From: Gracilariopsis chorda
Taxonomy: Eukaryota; Rhodophyta; Florideophyceae; Gracilariales; Gracilariaceae
NCBI GenBank assembly: GCA_003194525.1
Contig: NBIV01000433.1
Location: forward strand, 1-39,775
Reading direction: 5' to 3'
DNA length: 39,775 nucleotides
The position numbers and the translations under genes were made by a program. The first letter of the stretch is position 1, and every line of letters starts with the position of its first letter. The notes below the pieces were generated by a model that worked only from the letters and a program-made list of their open reading frames with translations, had not been told where the DNA came from and did no database searches. Positions 10,257 to 20,131 of this stretch are shown here, piece after piece.

Positions 10257-11934
10257 CCCAGCAACACAGCTGCAGGTGGGCGTTCATGAGTTTGCGTAAC
10301 TTTAGTCGCGATAGATTCGGCACGGAATAGGGTTTTGTTTGAGATTGGGCGTTGAAAATGCTTGGACTGATAGAGATAAGCAATACTTCAGCTGCATGAT
10401 TGTCTTCCGCCGACGACTTCCACCGTATCCACTTCATTGACTCACGGCGCCCTCACACATCAGATACCTGGTGCTTTGGGAAACCCCCTCACAAGCAGCA
10501 GCTCCGCTAAGCCCTCGCGTACTCAACACAATGCCAAACCGTAGAACCTGCGGGGGATTGAATGTTGAGCAACCACGTCTTTCAACTCCCAATCCGAAGC
10601 CGCACATCAGAAGCTCAGCAAGTCTCGTCCAAGCAGCACAAAACGTGCACATCCCCGAGGCACCGCTTGTCATTGACACAGAATTCACATTAATCGTTAC
10701 ATTCAGTCGCAATCACCAAGGATCAACAGCCCGTACATCTCGTGCGCCCTTTTCTCAACCTGAACCCTTAACATGGATTTTGGGAACTAACGCGTAATCA
10801 AATGTAGCTTCCAACGGACAGTATTGTATCCAGCCGTGCGGTTGAGGTCTTCGGCAAATCAAAACGCTCTCCCGCAGCACATGATGTGCGACGCATCCCC
10901 ACAAACAGGTCACGCGAGGTGCTCAAGATGCTTTCGGCGTTGGACCAAAAGACCGGTTTGAGCTACGCAAAGCTGTGCGAGATAATGAGAATGCGTTGGC
11001 CCACCGTTGGGAGTTGGGGAAGTAGTACCGCTGCTCGAATGTTCTAGAGACCTAACGATTGCATGCTTACGAGGACGTAGAGAGGTGATGATGGACACAG
11101 CAACTGCACGGGACGAACGCTGCTGTGACTGAAGAAGGGCATGTCAAGGTTTGCCGAGGGATGTGGGAGATCAGCACAACAGCCCACGAGTTACACTTCT
11201 TCCAGCGCTTTAACGATATGAAATGAAGAGAGATTCTGGCAGTACTGCACCTACAAAAGGTAGACTTTATGTGGGCTGAATGCGCGAACAGGTCGTGGAA
11301 GGCTACAGCACAGGTGTAACTCGAAAAACATCAATGTTGTAGGATACCAAGTGACGTGGTGCATTTGCGTCGAGGTATGTGACGAACCGAGGTCCGTATG
11401 GGTACTCTTCCGCACCCTTTCCGCTGCGTCTACGCTACTTTGAATTTTTGATCTCCGCACTGGAATTGCGACGTCCGAGCATTGGACTGTAGTACTTCAT
11501 ATCGGTCTCATTTGCACAGTTGTTTAGTGATCGCACAACTCTCTTGATTTGGCGTTCATCGCGCCCCAGCAATCAAAGAAATTTCAACAGTTGCATGCAC
11601 TCAGTTATTCGCAGTAAGCTAGTAACCAGTAAGCTTGATAAGACCAGAGGGGTTGTTGAATGTACCTTTCCTTCACTGAACACCATCTGTGAATTCAAGA
11701 ATCTCCATTCTGTCCCCTTCACTTAACAGATTGATCCTTCGAGATAGCCCTCCAATCCCCAGATAAGCGGTACAGAAACTCTTTCCAGCAAAAAGAGAGG
11801 CATGCACCGTTAAGATGCGCTCGCTTGGAGGTCAGTCAAGAGGATATTCAGAATACAATGAACTTGACCTCCATGACAAGAATTCCTTTCACAGCAGTAT
11901 CAGCTCCGCCAGTACGCACTGACAACTTATGCAG
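10257..11934. other. Interval without a supported gene
   Basis: Short frames only. The frame at 10471-10797 has no conserved counterpart. The start of the C locus follows. No repeats or RNA genes recognised. Confidence 0.4.
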
Positions 11935-12090
11935 ATGAAGAGCATCGCATTCGAGCCTATCAAGCAAAGCCACGCAGCACATATCACTGACAGCCGCCAC
12001 TGCGCTCCTAGATACGGAATGAGAGCTGCATCGAGATGCGTTTCCACCTTCACAACGGAACCGCCTCTCTCGGATGCATCGCAGCGCTGA
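11935..12090 (+). CDS. Conserved upstream ORF of paralogue C
   Basis: Fifty-one codons: MKSIAFEPIKQSHAAHITDS, RHCAPRYG, then SRCVSTF and PLSDASQR. Aligns with 16025 in D (MKSTSFDPIDNCHAAQHIDS, RHAAPYY, PSLPD) with third-position changes such as GAG/GAT, CCT/CCA and CGC/CGT, the pattern of a constrained reading frame. It lies 307 nt before the ATG of C. That distance is 1 modulo 3 as in D, B and E, so an intron of matching phase could join it to the main frame. Confidence 0.5.
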   Translation: MKSIAFEPIKQSHAAHITDSRHCAPRYGMRAASRCVSTFTTEPPLSDASQR

Positions 12091-12241
12091 CGGGACGCTC
12101 GGCATGCGCCGTGGTCGCTCCACCTGTACTTCAAGCGCGCTTCTGCGCTTGGATCGCACTCTTTCCTTCGTCTCGTCGCGCTTCTTGAATCCGACTTCCT
12201 CGTGTACCTTGAGACAGAGCAACAGCCAAGTTCAACTCGAG

Positions 12242-13299
12242 ATGACTTGTGAAAACCGCCGCAACAAGCGTGAACGCGCCGCATCCTCCGTCGATTTCAA
12301 CTCCCGCAAGCTGCGCCGCCTCGATTTTGATGCCCACGAACAGGCGTCTTCGTTCCCCTCTATCCCACCAACAGATGCGCCCGTCTCTTTCGTGCCGGAA
12401 AAATCCCCACCGGCCTACACTGTGGACGCAGATGATATTCTGCGTATGTTCTATTATCGCTCCCCCCTCCCTCACCACCAGCGGTACCAATGCGCCCCTC
12501 CCGTCTGGTCAAGCCGGAAGGGTTTCTCGGGGCGATAACAAACCCAGGATTCATGAGCAACCGCGAGAGGGCTCCCCTCAGTTCTGGTTTGTATCGCGAC
12601 TCCGCCCCACGCTCAACCGGTTCTCGTCAGTGCTCCCCGGCGCGTCCCGAATACATGGCGTATCGTCTTGACGCCTACAGGACGCCGTCGCCGGCTCCCG
12701 CTCCGGTGGCCTTTGACATGTCGCCTAGTGACTGTCAACCCACTGGCTCTTCTTCAAGTTCGCAGGTCTGTTCACCCTACAGAATAACGGCCTGCGAACA
12801 CCCAACGGAAGGCGCTAGAGCCCCGAGCTCACCTTCATTGGAGCCGCCAAGCAATGCCCAGCTGCTGCCTCCACCGTCTCCCCTCCCGATGCCTATCACT
12901 GAAGGCAGCGTGGAGGACACATCGCCCACCACCGCTATCCGAGTCGCTAACGTCTCGACGCGTGCGCCAACCGTGGACCGCGCCAACCTCGCTCCACGTG
13001 AGCGCCCTCGGAAGAAGGCAAGAATCGATGCTGGTATTCAACCTTGCGAATTTGATTTTCCTTCAGAAGCCGCTATTTCAGCACGTATCGAGCGCTACGA
13101 GTCGTCTTCGCAGTGCAGTGAGAACATCGCGAAAGAACGGTCACCGAGTCCGCCCCCTCGACGGATGCGACAACCACGCAGCACCCCACAAGTCGCACCC
13201 TCGCAGACTCCGGGACGTACCGACTCTATCGGCAATGATGATGGGAGGAATGCTGAGCATTATCATCATGTGAACGGTGCTGTGCAAAAAGAAGGGTAA
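12242..13299 (+). CDS. Basic Ser/Pro-rich protein with GIQP motif, paralogue C
   Basis: Two overlapping frames. The first starts MTCENRRNKRERAASS and reaches YTVDADDIL; the second runs from RPSRLVKPEGFLGAI to 13299. A 38-nt segment with GTATGT donor and CACCAG acceptor (12444-12481) joins them in frame to give about 339 residues and restores the alignment with A. If it is not an intron, the copy carries a frameshift. Features in order: basic N-terminus, YTVDAD, YRTPSPAPAPV, SMSPSD-like Ser/Pro stretches, ERPRKKARIDAGIQP (nuclear signal plus the family motif, 13021-13044), a Ser/Arg/Pro segment and a short HYHH. After the TAA at 13297 the same frame reads on to 13407 with NESVETELEAAKRCID, which resembles the acidic tail of B. 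Confidence 0.5.
12444..12481 (+). other. Candidate 38-nt intron in paralogue C
   Basis: GTATGT...CACCAG, strongly pyrimidine-rich, length 2 modulo 3 as needed to join the frames. The aligned place in E (23657-23694) is also 38 nt, GTATCC...CCCAG. Against it: very short for a fungal intron, no good branch site, A reads through the same region (RSPPPTP), and E has a TGA just before its donor. Confidence 0.35.
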
Positions 13300-13407
13300 G
13301 TGGTGGTTGTCGTTGGCTCCTGCGCTGAAACCAAGGACAAGCGCAAAGATGGGGCCAATGAGAGTGTGGAAACCGAGCTTGAAGCGGCGAAACGGTGCAT
13401 AGATTGA

Positions 13408-15870
13408 GACGATTAGATCGTTGGGACCTTTCCAACGTTTTAGGCTGGAGAAACAGGGTACTTGTGGAAGCCGGTAGAGGGGTGCGAAGACTAGCACTGT
13501 AAAGGGCCATTTCGAGTCGTTCAAGTCGCCATTGCATTAGACCAATTCGTAAGGTTGTACGTTTTTGATTGTTTGTGAAAAGATAGGAGGTGGGGGTTAA
13601 GGCATAGGTGTTTGTTTCTTGTCTGAGTGTGATCAGAGCTGTTAGCTTTAAAGCGGCTAACTTTTGAGAACTGAATTGCATGCCCCCGTGTGGTCAACAA
13701 GGTGTATCTGAAGGCTGTGCTGTGTACATGGCCACATGCGTTTTCTGCTATGTAAACATCTCTTGCTATATTCCATGCCCAACAAGCCGTGCGCAAACTC
13801 TGAGAACACGGTGTGATACTTTTGTCGCGCGAGACAAATTGTGCACTGTACATTCTCACTGTTTCAATTCTACCACTCCTGGAAGACATCAGGGCGGTGT
13901 TGAGCAATAACATCACTTACCAGCGTACTTGAACCGCAGATGGGATGATTGGCAGTGTGTTGACAAACACGCAATTTTCGCTCGCCTGTCCCCAAGACTG
14001 CACCTTTCTGTATCCTCCATCTACACGAGGTTCATCAAACCACCCGCCCCGCCCCGACTTTCTTTCTCAGAGTGCTTTTCTGCACAGAATGCTACAAGTG
14101 GGTACAGGAACCCAGTCGAGTGCTTTAGTTAGTCCTGAGTAATGTTTCAGGCACATACAGATTGTCCAAGCACTTCTGATGTGAGACGTCGACAGAAGCT
14201 TGTGTTTCGAGAAGTTACTAATTTTCCTAGCGAAAAGAAATAAGAACACACCGACATAACCGCAGAAACGCCCAGAATTGGGGTTGGGACAGCGGACCTA
14301 TGCATGCAGGCAACAACATCGCACGAGGAGAAGCAGTTGACGATAGGATTTGAATAGCCATATACATGATTGTTGTTGTTGATTCTTGAGACGGATCGTA
14401 CTTTGGAAATGTATCAATAATTCCACAAATCCAGCATCCAACAATGCGTTGCACTTCTTCATTACAAGCCTTCACAACTCCTGCACGTGCACGCCACGCA
14501 CACTCCAAAACTAACGCCGCTGAGCATGGACTCTTTTTGTGCAATCTTCCCCGATGTGTAATACTCGTCGTTCTGATTAGAATGCCTATTTCTTTCTCAC
14601 CCACTTTCGTGGTCGTGCACATTTGCAGTTGAGAACTTTCACCTTCGTCTTAGTTACGAAGCCTATTTTCCATCGCGAGACCGAAGTGGACCTACGCGGT
14701 CTGAATTCAATTGAAGAGTGGGGGGCCTTAGCAACGCCCGGTTTGTCCGGGCAATCATGCGGGCACACTGACTTTCACACACCCATCCGCAAATTACCTC
14801 TACTGCTAACTCTAGCAGAGCCATCGACGAAGAAGTTGGATGTAAAATACTAGGTCACAAGCACTAGCATTCGAACTGCCGTAGAAAGCTTGCGAACGTG
14901 AGCGAAGTGTTAAAGTGAAGCGTCATGGGAGAAACGAGCTTACCCCACTCAGAGAAGGAAATGAAGCTAAGGTTTTGTTAGCAAGGGGATCAGCTGGGCC
15001 CGAAGGGCCGAGCCATGCTTTATTGTGGTCACTTTCCCAATACTTGGGCTACTCTTGGTTATCCATGCAGTCCGCTAGGGTATTGCTAACGCATATTTTC
15101 AGATTACTAACATGGTAGCCTGTTAGCGCCCCAAGGATAAAGGGTTACCACAAGAACCTTTTTCGGATACTCCATGGTAGCCTTCAGCAGAAGGCTACTA
15201 CTCAACGGTAAGCGTTGCGGTTGCACTTCTCCTTCACTCCCCTGTCATCTCGCCCAAAAGACTATGATCAATAGAGCGGCATATCAGATTCATCTGCGAG
15301 CGTTGTGCGTAAAACAGGGTCAGAGCTGTTGGGGCTCTTTAAACCACCTTGCACTTGTATAGCAGCTGCGCGTTCGCACGGTTAGAAAGTGGTGCTTCTG
15401 TGGCTCACATCAGTGGAATGACATGACCTGTCTGCTCTACTAACAGACCAGCCTAAAGCCAATCGAGGTCGTGCCACTGCGCCTGACAAACACCAGGTCA
15501 ACTTCCCCGCTGATATCTGTAGGTCACTCGACCGTGGTCCACAGGAGTGCAATAAGATCGGAGGGGTCACGCGGCATGAAGACGTTGCTGTGGAGATGAA
15601 ACAATGATCTAGCTAGGTCTAGTGTCCATCACTCAAGTTACGCAAGTGCAGCAGTGGAGGAAATACATCAGTGGATGTTTGTCACTGGTTGCTAATGATG
15701 ATATTGCGCCTCTCCCTGGAATCCAGTGATCTCTCTCGGCAATAACCAGGGCACCATGGGGTCTTGCTTAGAATCTCTTCCTGCATTTGATGACATCGAT
15801 ATCATCTACTTGTATTCTTCGGTAAACGTATCTTTCCGGCTCCTTCACATCTATTCATCGCTTCGTGATG
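13408..15870. other. Interval without a supported gene
   Basis: About 2.5 kb of short, unsupported frames on both strands. No family members, repeats or RNA genes recognised. Confidence 0.4.
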
Positions 15871-15872
15871 AA

Positions 15873-15881
15873 TATATATAT
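15873..15881 (+). promoter_or_regulatory. TATATATAT box upstream of the D locus
   Basis: An AT-alternating run followed by GC-rich sequence, about 145 nt before the ATG at 16025. It is the best TATA candidate for the D locus. No start site can be verified from sequence. Confidence 0.35.
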
Positions 15882-16024
15882 GCCCCCCGGACCAGAGAGG
15901 AGCGTCGTACCAGTATGAGGCAAGCGCCGTCACAGAGATCCTAGGCAGACTCCATTGCAAACACGTACCCACAACCAGTCATAACACTCCCTGATAAAGC
16001 AGCAAGAAAAGCTGACTGTTGCAA

Positions 16025-16417
16025 ATGAAGAGCACGTCTTTCGATCCAATCGACAACTGCCACGCAGCGCAACACATCGACAGCCGTCACGCAGCTCCAT
16101 ATTATCAAGTGCAGAACGCCGTTCGGTACTCGTCGTCTTTCGTCGTACAGCCCTCTCTCCCAGATATACATCGCGTAGGGACCGGCAGTGTGACATGTGC
16201 CGTGGTCTCCAAAGCAGTACTTCAGGCACGGCTTCCGCGCAGCGGACCGCCTTCTTCTCTTCCACCTCTTCTCATTCAACTTCGTCAACCTTCTCTTCAT
16301 CTTGAGCCATTGAGACCTGCAACAAATACTCGAGATGACCATGCGCAAACGAACCAACAACAAGCGGGAATGCACATCCCCCACCAACTCTCCGGCCTGC
16401 AAGTGTGCCCGTGTTGA
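16025..16417 (+). CDS. Conserved upstream ORF of paralogue D
   Basis: A 130-codon frame starting MKSTSFDPIDNCHAAQHIDS, continuing RHAAPYYQVQNAVRYSSSF and VVQPSLPD. The first 50 or so codons align with C (11935). The later part (LQARLPRSGPPSSLPPLLIQ) is over leader sequence and less conserved. It overlaps the main D frame (16335) by 83 nt in another phase. Read either as the first exon of D, with a donor before about 16200 and acceptor near 16320, or as an upstream ORF controlling D translation. Confidence 0.45.
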   Translation: MKSTSFDPIDNCHAAQHIDSRHAAPYYQVQNAVRYSSSFVVQPSLPDIHRVGTGSVTCAVVSKAVLQARLPRSGPPSSLPPLLIQLRQPSLHLEPLRPATNTRDDHAQTNQQQAGMHIPHQLSGLQVCPC

Positions 16418-16979
16418 GAGCTGTGCAGAAGAAGTGCCGCAAACTAATGCAGCCGCCCCCAACTTCGATGTCGCTCCACGCACTCCAGTGCAACAAATTA
16501 TGGCGACCCGTCTCCGTCTCCCGCCGTCTGCTACTGGTGGGAAAGGCGGTTCGTCTTCATCGTCGATCCCCGTCGTCCGGCCGCTTTGCTTCATTCCGGC
16601 AAGCGAGCATACGACGAAGATTGGAAAACCCCACCCGCATCAACCCATATCAAGTCTGCCGAGGTTTTCCATTGGTGACTCCTTGGCGAACGGGAGCATC
16701 GCTCGCTCGCCCACTCCCGTCACTACTTCCCAGCGGGAGTCCGTCCGCGCCGCACCAAGCCCAACTCGATGTATCGGTGCGAACGGGAGGGGGCGAGTCG
16801 ACATGGGGACACAAACTTTCGCTACGGATTATGAGAGCGAATATGGGCAGCCGCAGTCTGACGGTTACGACAATCCTGGCGAAAACGGGAATGTGACTGC
16901 CGTGGAGGTTGTTGATTTATTTGCAGATGAGGGCGAGAAGCATTCCGGGATTGCCACGGAGGTTATAGATGTATGTTAG
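16335..16979 (+). CDS. Basic Ser/Pro-rich protein with GTQT motif and SIM-like tail, paralogue D (most intact)
   Basis: A single 214-residue frame with a second ATG at codon 3. MTMRKRTNNKRECTSPTNSP is strongly basic. It is followed by Cys-containing CKCARVESC, a Ser run (about 71-75), PRFSIGDSLA (aligning with RRFSLGGPLM of B), SPTPVTTSQRES, and RVDMGTQTFATDYESEY (16794 onwards), the family signature. The acidic end carries VTAVEVVDLFADEGE and ATEVIDVC, which look like SUMO-interacting motifs: a V/I-rich core beside acidic residues. After TAG (16977-16979) the frame continues 38 codons to TGA at 17094-17096 with DEGETHSATVGG and NVIDVVNLCTDSEAEDSD, a repeat of the same module. No catalytic domain. 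A nuclear adaptor role is inferred only. Confidence 0.55.
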   Translation: MTMRKRTNNKRECTSPTNSPACKCARVESCAEEVPQTNAAAPNFDVAPRTPVQQIMATRLRLPPSATGGKGGSSSSSIPVVRPLCFIPASEHTTKIGKPHPHQPISSLPRFSIGDSLANGSIARSPTPVTTSQRESVRAAPSPTRCIGANGRGRVDMGTQTFATDYESEYGQPQSDGYDNPGENGNVTAVEVVDLFADEGEKHSGIATEVIDVC

Positions 16980-17096
16980 GATGAGGGTGAGACGCATTCT
17001 GCGACTGTTGGCGGAACAGTGCGAAATGTTATAGACGTCGTAAACTTGTGTACAGATTCGGAAGCGGAGGACAGTGACCGGTGGTTGATGTTATGA
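16980..17096 (+). other. In-frame coding-like extension after the D stop codon
   Basis: Same frame as D beyond its TAG. It repeats DEGE...H and a V-I-D-V core and ends in VVNLCTDSEAEDSD. The B locus has VVDL-stop-TDSEDERSEK at the equivalent place. So this was coding in an ancestor and is now cut off by a premature TAG, or is reached by readthrough. Confidence 0.5.
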
Positions 17097-17200
17097 GGTC
17101 GACAATCTCAATGATGAGGTGCAAAGTCGGTTTGCAGGTTGGAACAATGAGTTGGTTCGAGGGTTGATTGCTCTTGAGACGAGTTCAGTGTGTACAGATA

Positions 17201-17887
17201 ATGAGCTGTCGGCGAAAGTGTACCATAAAGCTTTCTTCAGTTCGAAGTTATTCGCATGTTTGTTTCGTCCACAAGTCTTCTGCTGAGCATCCCCACGCTA
17301 TCAGCTGGGTTCTCGTAAAGGCCCTGCTCCCCACATTACGACTCGCAAAGCGGAAGCCGCTGGTTAGTGTTCCTGATTCGGAGTTGGTCTCCTTTCAAGA
17401 CGCGACCAGTCCATTCTTGTTCCCCTCAGCTGAGGAGAGCGAAGACAGAATAGCGCGTGACCGAATGTGTTTACCAGGAAGGGACTTGAGTGCTGCTCAG
17501 ATCGCGCCATTGCACAGAGGAGCAGACTCATGTGTATGGCATATGGGTCGAAACCGGAAATCCAAAGAGCAAACTGTAGGCGGAAGAGGCGTGTGGGAAA
17601 TTGAGCACATGACGATGGAAGATCAAAAGAGGGATAGGCTCGGGACACAAGCTGTGCGTGAAGATCTGGTGATGGCAGTTGGGCGTGTTCTCGGCAGGGA
17701 TGTGAGGGAGGTGCAGCTTGTAGAAAGCGAGAGTGATAGAAAGGTGTTGGGCTGTGTCACCGTGTCCACGTTTTGTGAAGAAAAAGCAGCAAAAAACAAA
17801 AAGCAGCAAAAGACATGCAGCACCGGGGATTCCAGACCGATCCCTCATGTCAGTACTAGCCCGGCCCAACGCGACTTAGCTTCGTAG
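17201..17887 (+). CDS. Unrecognised hydrophilic protein
   Basis: A 228-residue frame from ATG MSCRRKCTIKLSSVRSYSHV. The middle part is acidic (SAEESEDRIARDR), then VGGRGVWEIEHMTMEDQKRD, and the end is Lys/Gln-rich (EEKAAKNKKQQK). No signal peptide, membrane segment or known motif. It starts about 100 nt after the D readthrough region, on the same strand. The opposite strand is also open (17528-17869) and would encode a hydrophobic poly-Leu/Phe segment, but that is the mirror image of the Lys-rich stretch. No paralogue in the window to test constraint. Confidence 0.35.
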   Translation: MSCRRKCTIKLSSVRSYSHVCFVHKSSAEHPHAISWVLVKALLPTLRLAKRKPLVSVPDSELVSFQDATSPFLFPSAEESEDRIARDRMCLPGRDLSAAQIAPLHRGADSCVWHMGRNRKSKEQTVGGRGVWEIEHMTMEDQKRDRLGTQAVREDLVMAVGRVLGRDVREVQLVESESDRKVLGCVTVSTFCEEKAAKNKKQQKTCSTGDSRPIPHVSTSPAQRDLAS

Positions 17888-19327
17888 TGCGGGATGGGGT
17901 ACGGCGTTTGTCGTCGTGGTGTGGCCGCATGTGGCAGTGTAGCGGCTATCAGAGGATTTTTATAGCTCAGTGTAGATAATCTACCGGTGCGTACATGTTC
18001 ATGGACAACACATATTATCTACAGATGCGTACATGTTCTTGTACAAGACCAGAAACCGCTTGCAACTGTTGTAGAGGCTCTGATGAATGGGCTGTGACCA
18101 CTTCATTCCCATCGTCCCATGAAAAAGTGCTTCGTGTCATTGTCTAGCGAGTCAGCTACCTTAAACAGCATTTGACTGCCATTACATTACTTTAAACAAC
18201 TGCTTGAACATTAAACAAAAACACGCACCACAGCATCGCTGACACAATGGACCCCCTCTGACCATTTGCCTCCGATATACCTCTCTCATTCCTCGTGAAC
18301 CTTTTCGCGGTACAGCGCTGCGATTACAGCGGCGCATCATCAATCATGGTCTATAGCCAGATCAGTTTGCGTATGTGCAGCCATCAGCTCATCGAAACCG
18401 GCGCATGTACCACGCCGCACGGTTTTTTACTGCCTTGTGAAGTCTCTATGGGGCTTCTTGCGCGCACCGCTGTTCGTCTTCAAGCCGCAGTTCCAACACT
18501 AAGCATGATGTTCGAGGGAAGCGAGGAAGTGGTGCCCAACTATTTCCCCCCGATGACCCTGCTTGATGAACGTTTGTGCCAATGTTGAATTCATGGTGCA
18601 CAACCACAGATTGGGCACGGTTTCATTCAAGACCGAAAGGTAAAGCAAGATGAGTTCGGTGCTTTACCTTCTTCTGTGTTTGCGAAATACTTTCCTCATT
18701 TGCTAAACAGGACACCTGTAGTCCGTCTTTTGGTGAGCTTTTTCATTCCGCGACGCTATCAGACGCCTTGAGCGAAGCGATTTCGCTCCAAGGTCTGCAG
18801 CGGAACCCCGGTATTTCGAGACTCGACGCAAATGGCATCAAACTACAAGCCCAGAGGGTTATCTGCCGATGTGCTACGGGAAGAACCGGTTCCCACTAGA
18901 TAAGAACAGTGCCAGCGGTGTAAATAGCACAAAATCCTACCAGCGCGTGACAACCATGGCAAGAAGGTAGAGGACGTTTGGATCATTTCCGGCTGAACAG
19001 AGCTGCGGACAATCACTCTGTTTTCAGTCTCGTCGAGGAAATTGTGGCGACTGTCCGCCATGATTGATGTACCATCTGCATTCTCTCCGCCTCGTGCCGT
19101 GCCAGTCTTCACGCACTTCCTAGTCAAGTCCGGTTTGACGGAAGAAATTGTCCAACGTCACATGACACGTACATCAGTACTCGTGCGGTTTGACTCACAA
19201 TGCATTCATGTATGTGCCTCTTTCGGCTGTCGAACCGCAACTCGTACAACGTATCAAGGCAATTATCACCGCCAGTCTACAAACGGACGGCGAACAACCT
19301 CTCCTTTAGGCGTGCATATCTACTCCG
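17888..19327. other. Interval without a supported gene
   Basis: Only short frames. Contains the small repeat cluster at 17972-18041, and otherwise nothing recognised. Confidence 0.4.
17972..18041 (+). repeat. Local palindrome and direct repeat cluster
   Basis: GTAGATAATCTAC (13 nt, symmetrical around a central A) is followed by TGCGTACATGTTC at 17988-18000 and again at 18026-18038. The second copy is part of GTACATGTTCTTGTAC, with GTACA/TGTAC arms. Could be regulatory sites. Nothing identifies the binding protein. Confidence 0.6.
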
Positions 19328-19414
19328 TCATCATAACTCGTTCCCTGCACTTACAAAGAAAGTGCATTTGACTCTCGCCCATATGTTCGTTCACGATAAG
19401 CCGAGCTTGTTCCC

Positions 19415-19422
19415 TATAAATA
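19415..19422 (+). promoter_or_regulatory. TATAAATA core-promoter-like box in R1
   Basis: A perfect TATAAATA followed by a C/T-rich leader typical of fungal transcription starts. It is kept in all three R1 copies (3381-3388 and 34165-34172 on the minus strand). It could drive an R1 transcript. An alternative is chance inside an open frame, where it reads Pro-Ile-Asn-Thr-Pro. Confidence 0.5.
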
Positions 19423-19854
19423 CCCCCTGTCCAACATCTTCGTCGGTCGCAACGGCCCCAGTCTCATTCTCAACCTTACCACCCCAGTGCCCTATACAGC
19501 TTTCCATTCACCATCACAACCACAACATTCTCCGCTTCCGCTCTAGTGTTTGATACTCGAGTTCTCACTGTTACCTTTTCTCCAGATGCATTTTGCAACA
19601 CTGACCAATCCACTCATTTTCTCTCGTTCGTCTACACTTCTCACAAGTTACACGGTATAGTATAGGGGTCTAATGAACTTTGGAGGGTCCTAACAGTGGA
19701 TTTCCTAGCTTTGCTTATTTTTATCTGATCGCCCCAGAGCAGTATCCAAAGAGGCTGAGGCTAGGGGATGCCGCTGCAGCCCTCGTAAGCTCCGCAGTCT
19801 ATTGGGTACTCGCTCGATCCAAATACCATAACTTGACGCCATCCACCATCATTC

Positions 19855-19911
19855 GTAAGTTCAGCGTTTGTCTATCTCACCATTTCTGTTCCAGTATCCT
19901 TTTCTTCTTAG
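19855..19911 (+). other. Candidate short intron in R1
   Basis: Starts with a consensus GTAAGT donor and is pyrimidine-rich. It can end at TTCCAG (19894, 40 nt) or TTCTTCTTAG (19911, 57 nt). The 57-nt form fits usual fungal intron lengths. Donor and acceptors are preserved in the other two R1 copies. No long coding frame flanks it, so this is a possible intron of a noncoding transcript. Confidence 0.35.
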
Positions 19912-20006
19912 CTAACCATTTCTATCTCCTCTGCGCTCTCTTCACGACAGCCCCAACGCATTTCCCACACAGTCCTCTCTGGGGTGCGATGAATGGTTTT
20001 GAGGTT

Positions 20007-20131
20007 GGTTGTAAAACTGCCCGGTCCAGGTGTGGGAACCTGGTTGTAAAAACACTTTCCTTCTGGACGAAGTTGTAAAACGGGCCCTGCTTCGTGGTGC
20101 ACATCCGGCATCGGCGGGTGGGTTGTAAAAC
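20007..20131 (+). repeat. Cluster of four GTTGTAAAAC motifs
   Basis: GGTTGTAAAAC at 20007, GGTTGTAAAAAC at 20042, AGTTGTAAAAC at 20071 and GGTTGTAAAAC at 20121, all in one orientation with spacings of 35, 29 and 50 bases. The same four occur on the minus strand at 2671-2796 and 33454-33579. The sequence between motifs is not repeated, which suggests binding sites rather than a simple tandem repeat. Confidence 0.8.

Noticed and set aside
14623..14853. Short plus-strand frames around 14.4-15.4 kb as genes
   Set aside because: No ATG with context, no paralogue and no motif. Lengths are within chance.
16977..16979. Reassigned stop codon (alternative genetic code)
   Set aside because: The in-frame stops include TAA, TAG and TGA, and the 450-codon frame ending at 27493 has no internal stop. 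Decay by mutation explains it better.
17528..17869. Minus-strand frame with signal-peptide-like Leu/Phe run
   Set aside because: The hydrophobic run is the complement of the Lys-coding A-rich stretch of 17201-17887. Both readings are uncertain, but the plus frame is longer and has an ATG.
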